Source: Micrococcales bacterium 73-13 (lineage in GTDB: Bacteria > Actinomycetota > Actinomycetes > Actinomycetales > Microbacteriaceae). Taken from it: a DNA stretch of 62,315 nucleotides. Shown here in pieces: positions 54,714 through 62,315 of this stretch; position 1 is the stretch's first letter, and every line of letters starts with the position of its first letter. The stretch lies in the NCBI GenBank assembly GCA_001898855.1, contig MKVN01000034.1, positions 24,936 through 87,250 of the forward strand, given 5' to 3'. The notes under the pieces are model-generated. The model was not told the DNA's origin and did not search any database. It was given only the letters and a program-made list of their open reading frames with translations. The translations under genes were made by a program, and so were the position numbers.

Positions 54714-55559
54714 TCAGAAGACCATCGGCCGGTCCGCGTCGTCCTCGTCGCCGTCGAGGTCGACGTCGACGGCGACGGGCACGTGGTCGCTCGGCGCCTC
54801 GCCCTTGCGCTCCTCGCGGTGGATGGCGGCGTCCGTGACGGCCTCGGCGAGGGCGGCGGAGGCGAGCACGAAGTCGATCCGCAGCCCCTCGTTCCGCGGG
54901 AAGCGCAGCTGCTGGTAGTCCCAGTAGGTGTAGCCGGTGGGCACGATGGGCCGCACGACGTCGGCGAGGCCGGCCGTCAGCAGCGCGGAGAACGCGGCGC
55001 GCTCCGGCTCCGAGACGTGCGTCGAGACGCCGGGGACGATGGTCGGGTCGCCGTTGTCGGCGTCGGTCGGCGCGATGTTGAAGTCGCCGACGAGCGCGAG
55101 CGGCAGCGCGGGCTCGGCGGCGAGCCAGCCGGCGGCCGCCGCGCGGAGCGCCTCGAGCCAGTCCAGCTTGTAGCGGTAGTGCGGGTCGTCGAGCGAGCGG
55201 CCGTTCGGCACGTAGAGGCTCCACAGCCGCACGCCGTCGCCGACCGTCGCACCGATGGCGCGCGCCTCCAGCGGCTGGTCGGGGCCCTCCATGCCCTTCG
55301 CGAAGCCGGGCATGCCGTCGAAGGCGGTCGCCACCTCGCCGATGCCGACCCGGCTCGCGATGGCCACGCCGTTCCACTGGTTCAGGCCGTGCACGGCGAC
55401 CTCGTAGCCGGCGCGCTCGAACTCGGTGTGTGGGAACTGGTCGTCCCGGCACTTGATCTCCTGCATGGCGAGCGCGTCGACGTCGGCGCGGACCATCCAG
55501 TCCACGATCCGGGCGACCCGGCTGCGGACGGAGTTGACGTTCCAGGTGGCGATGCGCAC
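54714..55559 (-). CDS. xthA: Exodeoxyribonuclease III
   Basis: A 281-residue AP endonuclease/3'-5' exonuclease of the EEP superfamily for base-excision repair. Motifs are ATWNVNSVRSR, LAMQEIKCRDDQFP with the metal-binding Glu, LYVPNGRSLDDPHYRYKL, GDFNIAPTDAD, TYWDYQ, RIDFVLAS and the catalytic SDHVPV. The acidic tail DLDGDEDDADRP is unusual. The start is GTG, with TACGGT six bases upstream. Divergent from pyrE. Confidence 0.94.
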   Translation of the reverse strand: MRIATWNVNSVRSRVARIVDWMVRADVDALAMQEIKCRDDQFPHTEFERAGYEVAVHGLNQWNGVAIASRVGIGEVATAFDGMPGFAKGMEGPDQPLEARAIGATVGDGVRLWSLYVPNGRSLDDPHYRYKLDWLEALRAAAAGWLAAEPALPLALVGDFNIAPTDADNGDPTIVPGVSTHVSEPERAAFSALLTAGLADVVRPIVPTGYTYWDYQQLRFPRNEGLRIDFVLASAALAEAVTDAAIHREERKGEAPSDHVPVAVDVDLDGDEDDADRPMVF

Positions 55560-55565
55560 GAACCC

Positions 55566-55571
55566 ACCGTA
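55566..55571 (-). promoter_or_regulatory. -10 element (leaderless) of xthA
   Basis: TACGGT on the minus strand, six bases before the GTG at 55559. Confidence 0.55.
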
Positions 55572-55617
55572 GGTCGATCGGCGCCGGACCGCGGCATCGA
55601 GCGCCGCACCCGCTCAC

Positions 55618-55623
55618 TACGCT
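55618..55623 (+). promoter_or_regulatory. -10 element (leaderless) of pyrE
   Basis: TACGCT seven bases before the ATG at 55631. Confidence 0.6.
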
Positions 55624-55630
55624 GGTCCCC

Positions 55631-56182
55631 ATGTCCGACCGCGACGACCTGATCGGGTTCATCAAGTCCGAGGCCGTCTTCCACGGCGACTTCACGCTCA
55701 CCAGCGGCAAGCGGGCGAGCTACTACGTCGACCTGCGGAGGGTCTCGCTCGACCATCGCGTCGCGCCGCTCATCGGCCGCGTCATGCTCGACCTGATCCG
55801 CGACCTCCCGGGCGTGGCCTCGGTTGGCGGGCTCACCATGGGCGCCGACCCGATCGCGTCCGCCGTGCTGCACCAGGCGGCGGCCCAGGGCGTCGCGCTC
55901 GACGCGTTCGTGGTGCGGAAGGAGCCGAAGGACCACGGCCGCGGCCGGCAGGTGGAGGGCCCCGACGTCGAGGGCCGCCGCGTCGTCGTGCTGGAGGACA
56001 CCTCGACCACGGGCGGCTCGCCGCTGAAGGCCGCCGCGGCGCTGGAGCGCGCGGGCGCGACCGTCGTCGCCGTCGCGACCGTCGTCGACCGCGCCACGGA
56101 CGCCCGCCAGGCGATCGAGGACGCCGGCTACGAGTACCGCTCCGCGATCGGCCTGGCGGACCTCGGCCTCGAGCCGCTCTAG
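55631..56182 (+). CDS. pyrE: Orotate phosphoribosyltransferase
   Basis: A 183-residue type I phosphoribosyltransferase that converts orotate and PRPP to OMP in pyrimidine synthesis. The family N-terminal FHGDFTLTSGKRASYYVDLR binds orotate, FVVRKEPKDHGRGRQVEG is the catalytic loop, and VVVLEDTSTTGGSPLKAA is the PRPP motif. It is separate from any pyr operon, as is usual in actinobacteria. The next gene starts 18 bases after the stop. Confidence 0.95.
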   Translation: MSDRDDLIGFIKSEAVFHGDFTLTSGKRASYYVDLRRVSLDHRVAPLIGRVMLDLIRDLPGVASVGGLTMGADPIASAVLHQAAAQGVALDAFVVRKEPKDHGRGRQVEGPDVEGRRVVVLEDTSTTGGSPLKAAAALERAGATVVAVATVVDRATDARQAIEDAGYEYRSAIGLADLGLEPL

Positions 56183-56200
56183 GCGGCCCCGGGCGCGCGC

Positions 56201-56818
56201 GTGGAGGCGGAGGGCATCGGCGTCGGCCCGTGGCGGGGCCCGTGGCCGGACGACCCGCGCTACGACCCGGAGCTGCTCGCGCACGGCGACCGGCGCAACG
56301 TCGTCGACCGCTACCGCTACTGGCGCGTCGAGGCGATCGTCGCCGAGCTCGACGCGCGGCGCCACGCGCTGCACGTCGCCATCGAGAACTGGCAGCACGA
56401 CCTGAACATCGGCTCGATCGTGCGCACCGCGAACGCGTTCAACGCCGCCGCCGTGCACGTCGTTGGCCGTCGCCGGTGGAACCGCCGCGGCGCGATGGTG
56501 ACCGACCGCTACCTCTCGATCGAGCACCACGAGACGGTGGGCGACCTCGCGGCCTGGGCCCGCGCCCGGCGGCTGCCGATCGTCGCCGTCGACAACCTCC
56601 CGGGCGCCGTGCCGGTGCAGCGGGCCGAGCTTCCCGCGGCCTGCGTGCTGCTGTTCGGCCAGGAGGGCCCGGGACTCACGCCCGAGGCGCTCGCGGCCGC
56701 GGACCTGCGCGTCGAGATCCCGCAGTTCGGCTCGACCCGCTCGATCAACGCGGCGGCCGCCGCCGCGATCGCGATGCACGAGTGGGTGCGGCGCCACGCC
56801 GGCGCCGCGCCGGGCTGA
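56201..56818 (+). CDS. TrmH/SpoU-family RNA 2'-O-methyltransferase
   Basis: A 205-residue SPOUT methyltransferase with motif 1 QHDLNIGSIVRTANAFNAAAV, motif 2 CVLLFGQEGPGLTPEAL and motif 3 EIPQFGSTRSINAAAAAAIA, which together form the knotted SAM site. The RNA target cannot be told. The start is GTG. Downstream of pyrE on the same strand and probably co-transcribed. Confidence 0.9.
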   Translation: MEAEGIGVGPWRGPWPDDPRYDPELLAHGDRRNVVDRYRYWRVEAIVAELDARRHALHVAIENWQHDLNIGSIVRTANAFNAAAVHVVGRRRWNRRGAMVTDRYLSIEHHETVGDLAAWARARRLPIVAVDNLPGAVPVQRAELPAACVLLFGQEGPGLTPEALAAADLRVEIPQFGSTRSINAAAAAAIAMHEWVRRHAGAAPG

Positions 56819-56931
56819 GACCGCGTCCCGCGGCGCCCTGCGCGCTCGGCGTCGCGGATCGACGCCCCCGAACTGGGGTGGGATGAAAGCCCGTATTCAC
56901 CCCGAGCGCGCCCTCGGGGTCTGGTTACCTA

Positions 56932-56964
56932 GTCGGGTAGCCGCTCGCTACCCGACGGAGCGGC
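56932..56964. promoter_or_regulatory. Overlapping inverted repeats before giant surface protein
   Basis: GTCGGGTAGC (56932-56941) and GCTACCCGAC (56947-56956) form a perfect 10-base inverted repeat. GCCGCTC (56940-56946) can instead pair with GAGCGGC (56958-56964), which excludes the first stem. It could be a 25-base operator or a leader that switches folds. TATTCA (56894-56899) upstream is a possible -10. The rest of the gap 56819-57023 shows nothing clear. Confidence 0.6.
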
Positions 56965-57023
56965 TATTCGGCCTGCGGGGGCCAGTGCTGCAGGCCGGCG
57001 GACCAGCACTCCGAGGAAGCGTC

Positions 57024-60000
57024 TTGTCACGATCCCTTCGCACTCCCACGCGCTCGCGCGCCCGCAAGGGCCTGCGCCCGAACGGCTTCGTCGCCGGCCT
57101 GCTCGCCCCGCTGCTCGCCTTCGCCGGCATCGGCACGGGCGTGCTGCTCGCGGCCTCCAGTGCCTCGGCGGACGACGGCACGACGCCGACCACCTCGGTG
57201 ACGAGCGTCGGCTCGGGCGGCAAGGACTTCATCCTCGCCGGGGAGAACGCCTCCTTCGACATCTCGGTGACCAACGGCTCGGGAGCCGACAAGTACAACC
57301 TCTCGCTGGCGGCGCTCGTCCCCGCCGGCGTCGACTTCGTCTCGGCGACGCTGATCGGCAGCCCCCAGCGATACACGGCGGGCATGGCCCTGCCGAACGC
57401 CACCCGGACCGGCGGCCCGACCCCGGCGACCGACTGCGTCGCGCCGCTGGTGCCGTTCGGACCGTCGAGCCCGCTGTGCGCCGTGCCGGCCGGCTACGAG
57501 TTCTGGGTCTGGCAGAACGTCGCCGACCTGCCCGACACCGCGACGGTGAGCTCGACGGTGACGGTCATGCCGTCGGCGGCGACCTTCCCGGTCGGCACCG
57601 ACGCGCTGCGCATCGACGTCCAGGCCTACACCTCGAACGACCCGACGCTGCTCGCGGCCTTCGACGGCTCGACGTCGGTCGCGTCGAACGCGAACCACAC
57701 GTCGAAGCCGGGCACCTCCTCGGCCACGACCGACGTCCGCGCGCTGCGCGTCACGAAGTCGGAGCCGAGCCCCGAGCAGGAGCTGCTCCGCGGCGTGCAC
57801 GACAACACGACGACGTACACGATCGTCGTCGACAACACCGGCGAGGACGACACCGGCAGCGTGGTCGTGACCGACTACCTGCCGGCCGGGCTCGAGTACC
57901 TCGGCGCCGGCGTCGAGGACAACACGGTGCTCAACCCGTCGCCCTACCTGTTCCCCTCGGGCGGCGGCGGCACCCTCGAGTACCCGGGCGCGTCCTCGCT
58001 CACCGGGACCCCGCCCCCGGCGCCCAACACCGGCGACACCCCCGGACCCGGCTGGAACGGCCTCGGCGAGACGGTCGAGACGGTCTCCCTCGACGCCTCC
58101 CAGGCGACCGCGCTGGGGCTGCCCGGCCCCGGCGTCTACACCAAGGTCACCTGGACCATCGGGACGCTCTCGGGCGGCACCGCGCAGGACTTCGGTGCGA
58201 AGACGGCCGGCACCCCCGGCAGCTACACGATCCGCTACCGCGCCGCGGTGCCGCTCTTCGAGAACACGATGGACTGGCCCGGCGCGACCCCGGGGATCAA
58301 CGGCGAGCAGGGCTCGAACCTCGGCAACAACACCGGCGCCTCCACGCGGCACGGCATCGGCGACCCGGACTACAACTACGCCCAGCAGTACACGAACACG
58401 GTCGGCGTCGTCGGCAGCTACCAGGGCCCGGTCACGAACCCCGGCGACGAGGTCTCCTCCGATGACGACGCGGTCACGATCGAGGCGGTCGACCTCCGGG
58501 TGATCAAGAGCGTCAACCCGGACTCGTTCTTCACCGGTGCGCTGGCGACGTATCGCCTGGATCTCGCGACGAGCGAGTACACCAGCGCCTCCGGCATCAC
58601 GCTGACCGACGCGATCGCGAACGGCCTCTGCCCGGCGTTCCCGGACCAGGTGCCCCAGCCGACGCTCCTGGTGGACGGCGTCGCCAAGACCCTCTCCGAG
58701 TGGAACACCGCGGTCGGCGCCGAGTGCGCCTATCCGAACCCGGCCGGCACCGTGACCCCCAACGTGACGGTGACCTCGATCGCCTTCACCTCGGCCGACG
58801 GCTCCTTCGACGTCGAGTTCGCCGCGGCCTCGATGCCCGCGCAGAGCACCGCCGTCATCCAGTACACCGCGATGCAGCGCAGCGCCTACATCCCGGACAC
58901 CCCGAGCGCCCCGCGCAACGGCGCGACGAGCTCCGGCGACACGATGGTCAACCACGTCGAGGTCACCGGCACCACGACCGCGATCCCGGCGCTGGACACC
59001 GTCGAGAGCGCCTCGGGCGCTCCGGCCTACGGCGACGAGACCGTCGCCGACGACTCCACGGCGGAGATCATCTCGCACTTCTCCGGCCTGACCAAGAAGG
59101 TGCTCGAGCGGGACAAGGACCCGGACCAGTCCAAGCCGAACAGCTCGGACAACGGCAACTGGCCCGCGGACGACTACGGCGACTGGGTCGACCACGCGAG
59201 CCAGTCCTTCGCGCTCGGCGACAGCGTCTGGTACCGGGTGCGCGTCGACTTCGCGCCGGACATCGAGACGCGCCAGCCGCGGCTGACCGACTTCCTGCCG
59301 CAGGGCGTGCAGTACGTCGGCGTCAGCTACTCCTGGGACCTGCCCGGCGTCGGCTCCGCCACCGACACCGCCACCCCGGATCCCGCCTACATCGGCGCCC
59401 CGACGGTCGGCGGCGGCGGTCCCACCGGCGGCGGCGTGCTCACGTGGCTGCTCGGCGACGTCAACCACGGCGACTCCAGCGACCGCTTCATCCCGATGGG
59501 CAGCTGGATCGAGTTCACCATCCAGGGCCGCGTCGTCGGGCAGTCGGCCTCCTCCAGCCTCGTCGACAAGCCGGAGAACCAGGCGAAGTACCAGCAGCAG
59601 AACGTCGAGGGCGACGTCTTCTTCCTCCGCGACGACGCGTCGATGGACCTCGACTACGGCGCGAGCCTGGTCGCGAAGGGCATCCGGGACGTCAACGGGA
59701 ACTCGACGCTCCCGGCGCAGAGCCAGGTCGGTCCGGACGGGACGGTCTTCGGCTCCAACCGCGACGGCATCACCGTGCGGCAGACCGACGTCGTCACCTA
59801 CCGCCTCGACCTCACCGCGCCCGAGACGGACCTCAAGGACTTCGTGGTCTGGGACGCCCTGCCGGTCGGGATCCGCGCCGCGGACGTCAGCGGCGTCACC
59901 GCCGCGACGGTCGAGAAGGTCGGCGTCGGTCCCTGGAGCCAGAGCCCCCTGACCAGCCCGGGGGACTTCGCCTTCGAGGTGGTGAACCCGGGCGATCCGG

Positions 60001-62315
60001 GCTACCCGGCCGGAGTGGCCGCCGCGTACAGCACCCGCTCGCTCGTCAAGTGGACGGTCTCCAAGGTGATCCCCGGCTCGGATCGCGACACCGACCCGGC
60101 GCTCGACACGATCCGCGGGCTCACCCTCGGCTACGCCGTCACGATCCCCGACGGCACCAACCCGCTCGGCGGGCCCGAGGCGGAGATCACCCAGGACTAC
60201 GTCAACAACGCCTCGATCGTGAACTACGCGGTCGTCAACAACGGCGACGGCATGAACGGCGACGGCACCTCGACGCTGGTGCCCAAGCCGGAGGCCGCCG
60301 GGCAGGTCTCCGGCGTCCCGCCGCTGACCGGTCAGTTCGAGGTGCCCTCGGACGGCACCTACGACCCGTCGAACGTCACGGTCCGCGACGCGTCCTTCGC
60401 GAAGACGCTCGTCTCGACCGAGATCGCGCCGAGCGGCACGACGGTCACCGACTCGAACAACCCGGCGAACGCGATCGCCCAGGGCGAGTACGCGACGTTC
60501 CAGTACGCGGTGACGATCCCCGCCCACACCTCGGTCTCGAACCTGCAGCTCTCCGACGGCGGCGCCCTCGCCTACCCGTCGCCGGGCTGGGGCTCGAGCG
60601 TCACCTACGAGTACCTGGCCGGCAGCGCGCAGTTCTTCGGCCCGAGCAACACCGGCAGCGTCCCGGACACCTGCGGCGCGGGAGAGCTCACCGGCTTCAC
60701 CTGCGCGGAGACCTCCGGCGCGACCCACGGCGTGCTCGCGTACTCCGGGGTCTACCAGAACGACACCGCGACCGATCAGGTCTTCCGGGTGCGGGTCACG
60801 GTCTGGGTGAAGGACACCGACGAGTCGCACCCCTCGTACACGCCGAACCTGGCGAACAACACCGACCTGCGCAACACGGCGACGTTCCGCTTCGACGACC
60901 CGGATGGCCCGGGCACGATCTCCCGGACCGCCAACGCCCAGGTGCAGTACCGCGAGCCCGCGCCGACGCTGACGAAGGCGGTGACGAACCCGCCCAGCGG
61001 GATCGTCGGCGCCAACGGCGACGTCACCTTCCGCCTCACCGCGGGCAACCAGAGCGGCCGGGTCGCGCTCTACGACGCGGTGGTCTACGACTGCGTCCCG
61101 CAGGGCTTCACCGTCCCGTCGCCGGCCTTCGTCGCCTCCTCCGGCTCGGCGTCCGTCGTCCCCGGCGGCTGCACGGTCACCGGCACCGGCGCCGGTCAGC
61201 GGGTCGTGCCGGGCGGCGGGGTCAACACGCTCATCGAGTGGAACATCGCCCGCATCAACGGCGGCGCATCGGCGACGCTCGACTTCACCGCGAAGGTGGA
61301 CAGCACCGCCGGCGGCGGCGCGAGCTACGTCAACCACGCGCACCTCGTGGGCTACACGCTGCCGTCGACCCTGCCCGACGCCGCGACCCGTCGCGGCGAC
61401 CGCGCCACCGGCGCCGAGGCCCCGGTGACGCTGTCGCAGGCGAGCCTCGCCAAGTCGGTGACCACGCCGAACGGCCTCGGCTCGGCGCCGGTCGGCGAGA
61501 CCGTCCACTACACGCTCGTGGTGAGCCTGCCGGCGAACGCCAACTTCTACGACGTGACGCTCACGGACACGCTGCCCGCCGGCGTCGCCTACGTCCCCGG
61601 CTCGAGCGCCGTGACGATCGACTGGCAGGGCGCGCCCGACGAGCCGACCGTCGGCACCGTGGTCGGCGGCGACCTGCACGAGCCGACGATCACCGGGAAC
61701 GTCCTGGACTGGGCCATCGCTCCGGACGACATCGCGCTGCACACCGCGGCGCGGACCATCACCGTCGAGTTCGACGCGACGATCACGAACACCGTCCCCG
61801 ACTCGGCGACCTCGGTGACGAACAACGCCCAGTTCGCCTGGAACACGGTGAACGGCACCCCGGCCACCCGGCTCCACGACGACAAGGCCGCCGCGGTCAC
61901 GATCCTGAACCCGGCGCTGCAGATCGTGAAGAAGGTCGACACGGTCGACGCGATCACCCGGAACCCGGACGCCGGCTTCGCCTACACGCTGGCCGTCAGC
62001 CAGACCGGGGCGGGCAACACCCCGGCCTACAACGTCCGCGTGCAGGACGTCGTCCCCGCGGGGGTCGTGGTCACGACCGGCACCATCAGCCCGACGCCGA
62101 CCTCGGCCGATGCCGGGGTGTTCACCGGCGCCGGCGGCACGATCGTGTGGGATCTGCCCGGACCGCTGTACCAGTCGGCCGGCGCCGGCACGCCGAAGTC
62201 GATCCCGCTCGGCTACAGCGCGACCTTCGTCGACTCGACCGGGCTGACGGCCGCGGCGCTCGTCAACACGGCGAACGTGACGCACTTCGAGTCCTTCGGC
62301 ACCGGCGGTCGCAGC
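57024..62315 (+). CDS. Giant secreted DUF11/isopeptide-domain surface protein (3' end beyond window)
   Basis: The first 1764 residues are seen with no stop before the window ends. The start is TTG with GAGGAAG four to five bases upstream; no ATG or GTG fits. A long basic n-region and hydrophobic core (FVAGLLAPLLAFAGIGTGVLLAA) end in ASSASA, with cleavage expected after residue 49. The rest is a string of beta domains of 160-250 residues. Each opens with a conserved lysine (K245, K495, K691, K885, K1127, K1318, K1477, K1636) and has a YTLxV...DxLPxG core, as in VVVTDYLPAGLEYLG and VTLTDTLPAGVAYVPGS. This is the DUF11/fimbrial isopeptide pattern. It is probably a wall-linked adhesin or stalk. 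Confidence 0.85.
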   Translation, partial: MSRSLRTPTRSRARKGLRPNGFVAGLLAPLLAFAGIGTGVLLAASSASADDGTTPTTSVTSVGSGGKDFILAGENASFDISVTNGSGADKYNLSLAALVPAGVDFVSATLIGSPQRYTAGMALPNATRTGGPTPATDCVAPLVPFGPSSPLCAVPAGYEFWVWQNVADLPDTATVSSTVTVMPSAATFPVGTDALRIDVQAYTSNDPTLLAAFDGSTSVASNANHTSKPGTSSATTDVRALRVTKSEPSPEQELLRGVHDNTTTYTIVVDNTGEDDTGSVVVTDYLPAGLEYLGAGVEDNTVLNPSPYLFPSGGGGTLEYPGASSLTGTPPPAPNTGDTPGPGWNGLGETVETVSLDASQATALGLPGPGVYTKVTWTIGTLSGGTAQDFGAKTAGTPGSYTIRYRAAVPLFENTMDWPGATPGINGEQGSNLGNNTGASTRHGIGDPDYNYAQQYTNTVGVVGSYQGPVTNPGDEVSSDDDAVTIEAVDLRVIKSVNPDSFFTGALATYRLDLATSEYTSASGITLTDAIANGLCPAFPDQVPQPTLLVDGVAKTLSEWNTAVGAECAYPNPAGTVTPNVTVTSIAFTSADGSFDVEFAAASMPAQSTAVIQYTAMQRSAYIPDTPSAPRNGATSSGDTMVNHVEVTGTTTAIPALDTVESASGAPAYGDETVADDSTAEIISHFSGLTKKVLERDKDPDQSKPNSSDNGNWPADDYGDWVDHASQSFALGDSVWYRVRVDFAPDIETRQPRLTDFLPQGVQYVGVSYSWDLPGVGSATDTATPDPAYIGAPTVGGGGPTGGGVLTWLLGDVNHGDSSDRFIPMGSWIEFTIQGRVVGQSASSSLVDKPENQAKYQQQNVEGDVFFLRDDASMDLDYGASLVAKGIRDVNGNSTLPAQSQVGPDGTVFGSNRDGITVRQTDVVTYRLDLTAPETDLKDFVVWDALPVGIRAADVSGVTAATVEKVGVGPWSQSPLTSPGDFAFEVVNPGDPGYPAGVAAAYSTRSLVKWTVSKVIPGSDRDTDPALDTIRGLTLGYAVTIPDGTNPLGGPEAEITQDYVNNASIVNYAVVNNGDGMNGDGTSTLVPKPEAAGQVSGVPPLTGQFEVPSDGTYDPSNVTVRDASFAKTLVSTEIAPSGTTVTDSNNPANAIAQGEYATFQYAVTIPAHTSVSNLQLSDGGALAYPSPGWGSSVTYEYLAGSAQFFGPSNTGSVPDTCGAGELTGFTCAETSGATHGVLAYSGVYQNDTATDQVFRVRVTVWVKDTDESHPSYTPNLANNTDLRNTATFRFDDPDGPGTISRTANAQVQYREPAPTLTKAVTNPPSGIVGANGDVTFRLTAGNQSGRVALYDAVVYDCVPQGFTVPSPAFVASSGSASVVPGGCTVTGTGAGQRVVPGGGVNTLIEWNIARINGGASATLDFTAKVDSTAGGGASYVNHAHLVGYTLPSTLPDAATRRGDRATGAEAPVTLSQASLAKSVTTPNGLGSAPVGETVHYTLVVSLPANANFYDVTLTDTLPAGVAYVPGSSAVTIDWQGAPDEPTVGTVVGGDLHEPTITGNVLDWAIAPDDIALHTAARTITVEFDATITNTVPDSATSVTNNAQFAWNTVNGTPATRLHDDKAAAVTILNPALQIVKKVDTVDAITRNPDAGFAYTLAVSQTGAGNTPAYNVRVQDVVPAGVVVTTGTISPTPTSADAGVFTGAGGTIVWDLPGPLYQSAGAGTPKSIPLGYSATFVDSTGLTAAALVNTANVTHFESFGTGGRS

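Noticed and set aside
57027-62285. A 1752-codon open frame on the minus strand opposite the giant surface protein
   Set aside because: Its translation is Arg/Val/Gly/Asp-rich with no fold or motif, and it mirrors the codon structure of the plus-strand gene, which has a signal peptide and clear repeats. Long antisense frames are expected where third positions are almost all G or C.

Overview
The window is chromosomal DNA from a very GC-rich actinobacterium. Gene order (parA-parB, murJ-trxB-trxA, pcnA, rpsF-ssb-rpsR-rplI, dnaB, then an hspR-type dnaK operon) and the protein types point to Micrococcales, most likely Microbacteriaceae. Two parS sites and parAB at the left edge place it beside the replication origin, which should lie just outside the left end. 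No insertion sequence, prophage, CRISPR array or rRNA gene was found. There is one tRNA gene.

Layout. 0-3 kb: parS sites, a VOC-family protein, parA, parB. 3-10 kb, minus strand: D-Ala-D-Ala-ligase-like protein, aminotransferase, trxA, trxB, murJ and a DUF6049-type protein. 10-15 kb: CCA-adding enzyme, the rpsF-ssb-rpsR-rplI operon, a cluster of DnaA-box-like sites, dnaB. 15-18.5 kb: two small basic proteins with a UbiB-like kinase, then two unknown membrane proteins. 18.5-25 kb: purB, a small holin-type membrane protein, a hisC-like aminotransferase and the E1alpha-E1beta-E2 genes of a 2-oxoacid dehydrogenase. 25-35.5 kb, a metal-homeostasis neighbourhood: znuA-znuC-znuB-zur behind a Fur-family box; a permease/TIGR03943/beta-propeller operon divergent from an MntR-like regulator; zinc-ligand-free L28, L33 and S14; HU; a CopD-CtaG fusion. 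35.5-44 kb: unknown membrane-anchored protein, Pif1-like helicase, DUF2510 protein, nitronate monooxygenase, a 55-residue zinc ribbon, DUF488, a domain-swapped CoA transferase, tRNA-Gly, a candidate small RNA or attenuator, dcd and an MFS transporter. 44-52 kb: HspR heat-shock regulon (dnaK-grpE-dnaJ-hspR and clpB, with three HAIR boxes). 52-62 kb: LLM oxidoreductase, acyltransferase-SGNH protein, xthA, pyrE, a SPOUT methyltransferase, and the first 1764 codons of a giant secreted repeat protein that runs off the window.

Regulation. About 18 transcription units carry a TAnnnT-type -10 element only 6-8 bases before the start codon and have no Shine-Dalgarno sequence, so they are probably leaderless. 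Ribosomal, chaperone and helicase genes instead have leaders and good Shine-Dalgarno sites. Because of extreme third-position GC, almost every real gene has long open frames on the other strand or in other frames. These were treated as shadows.
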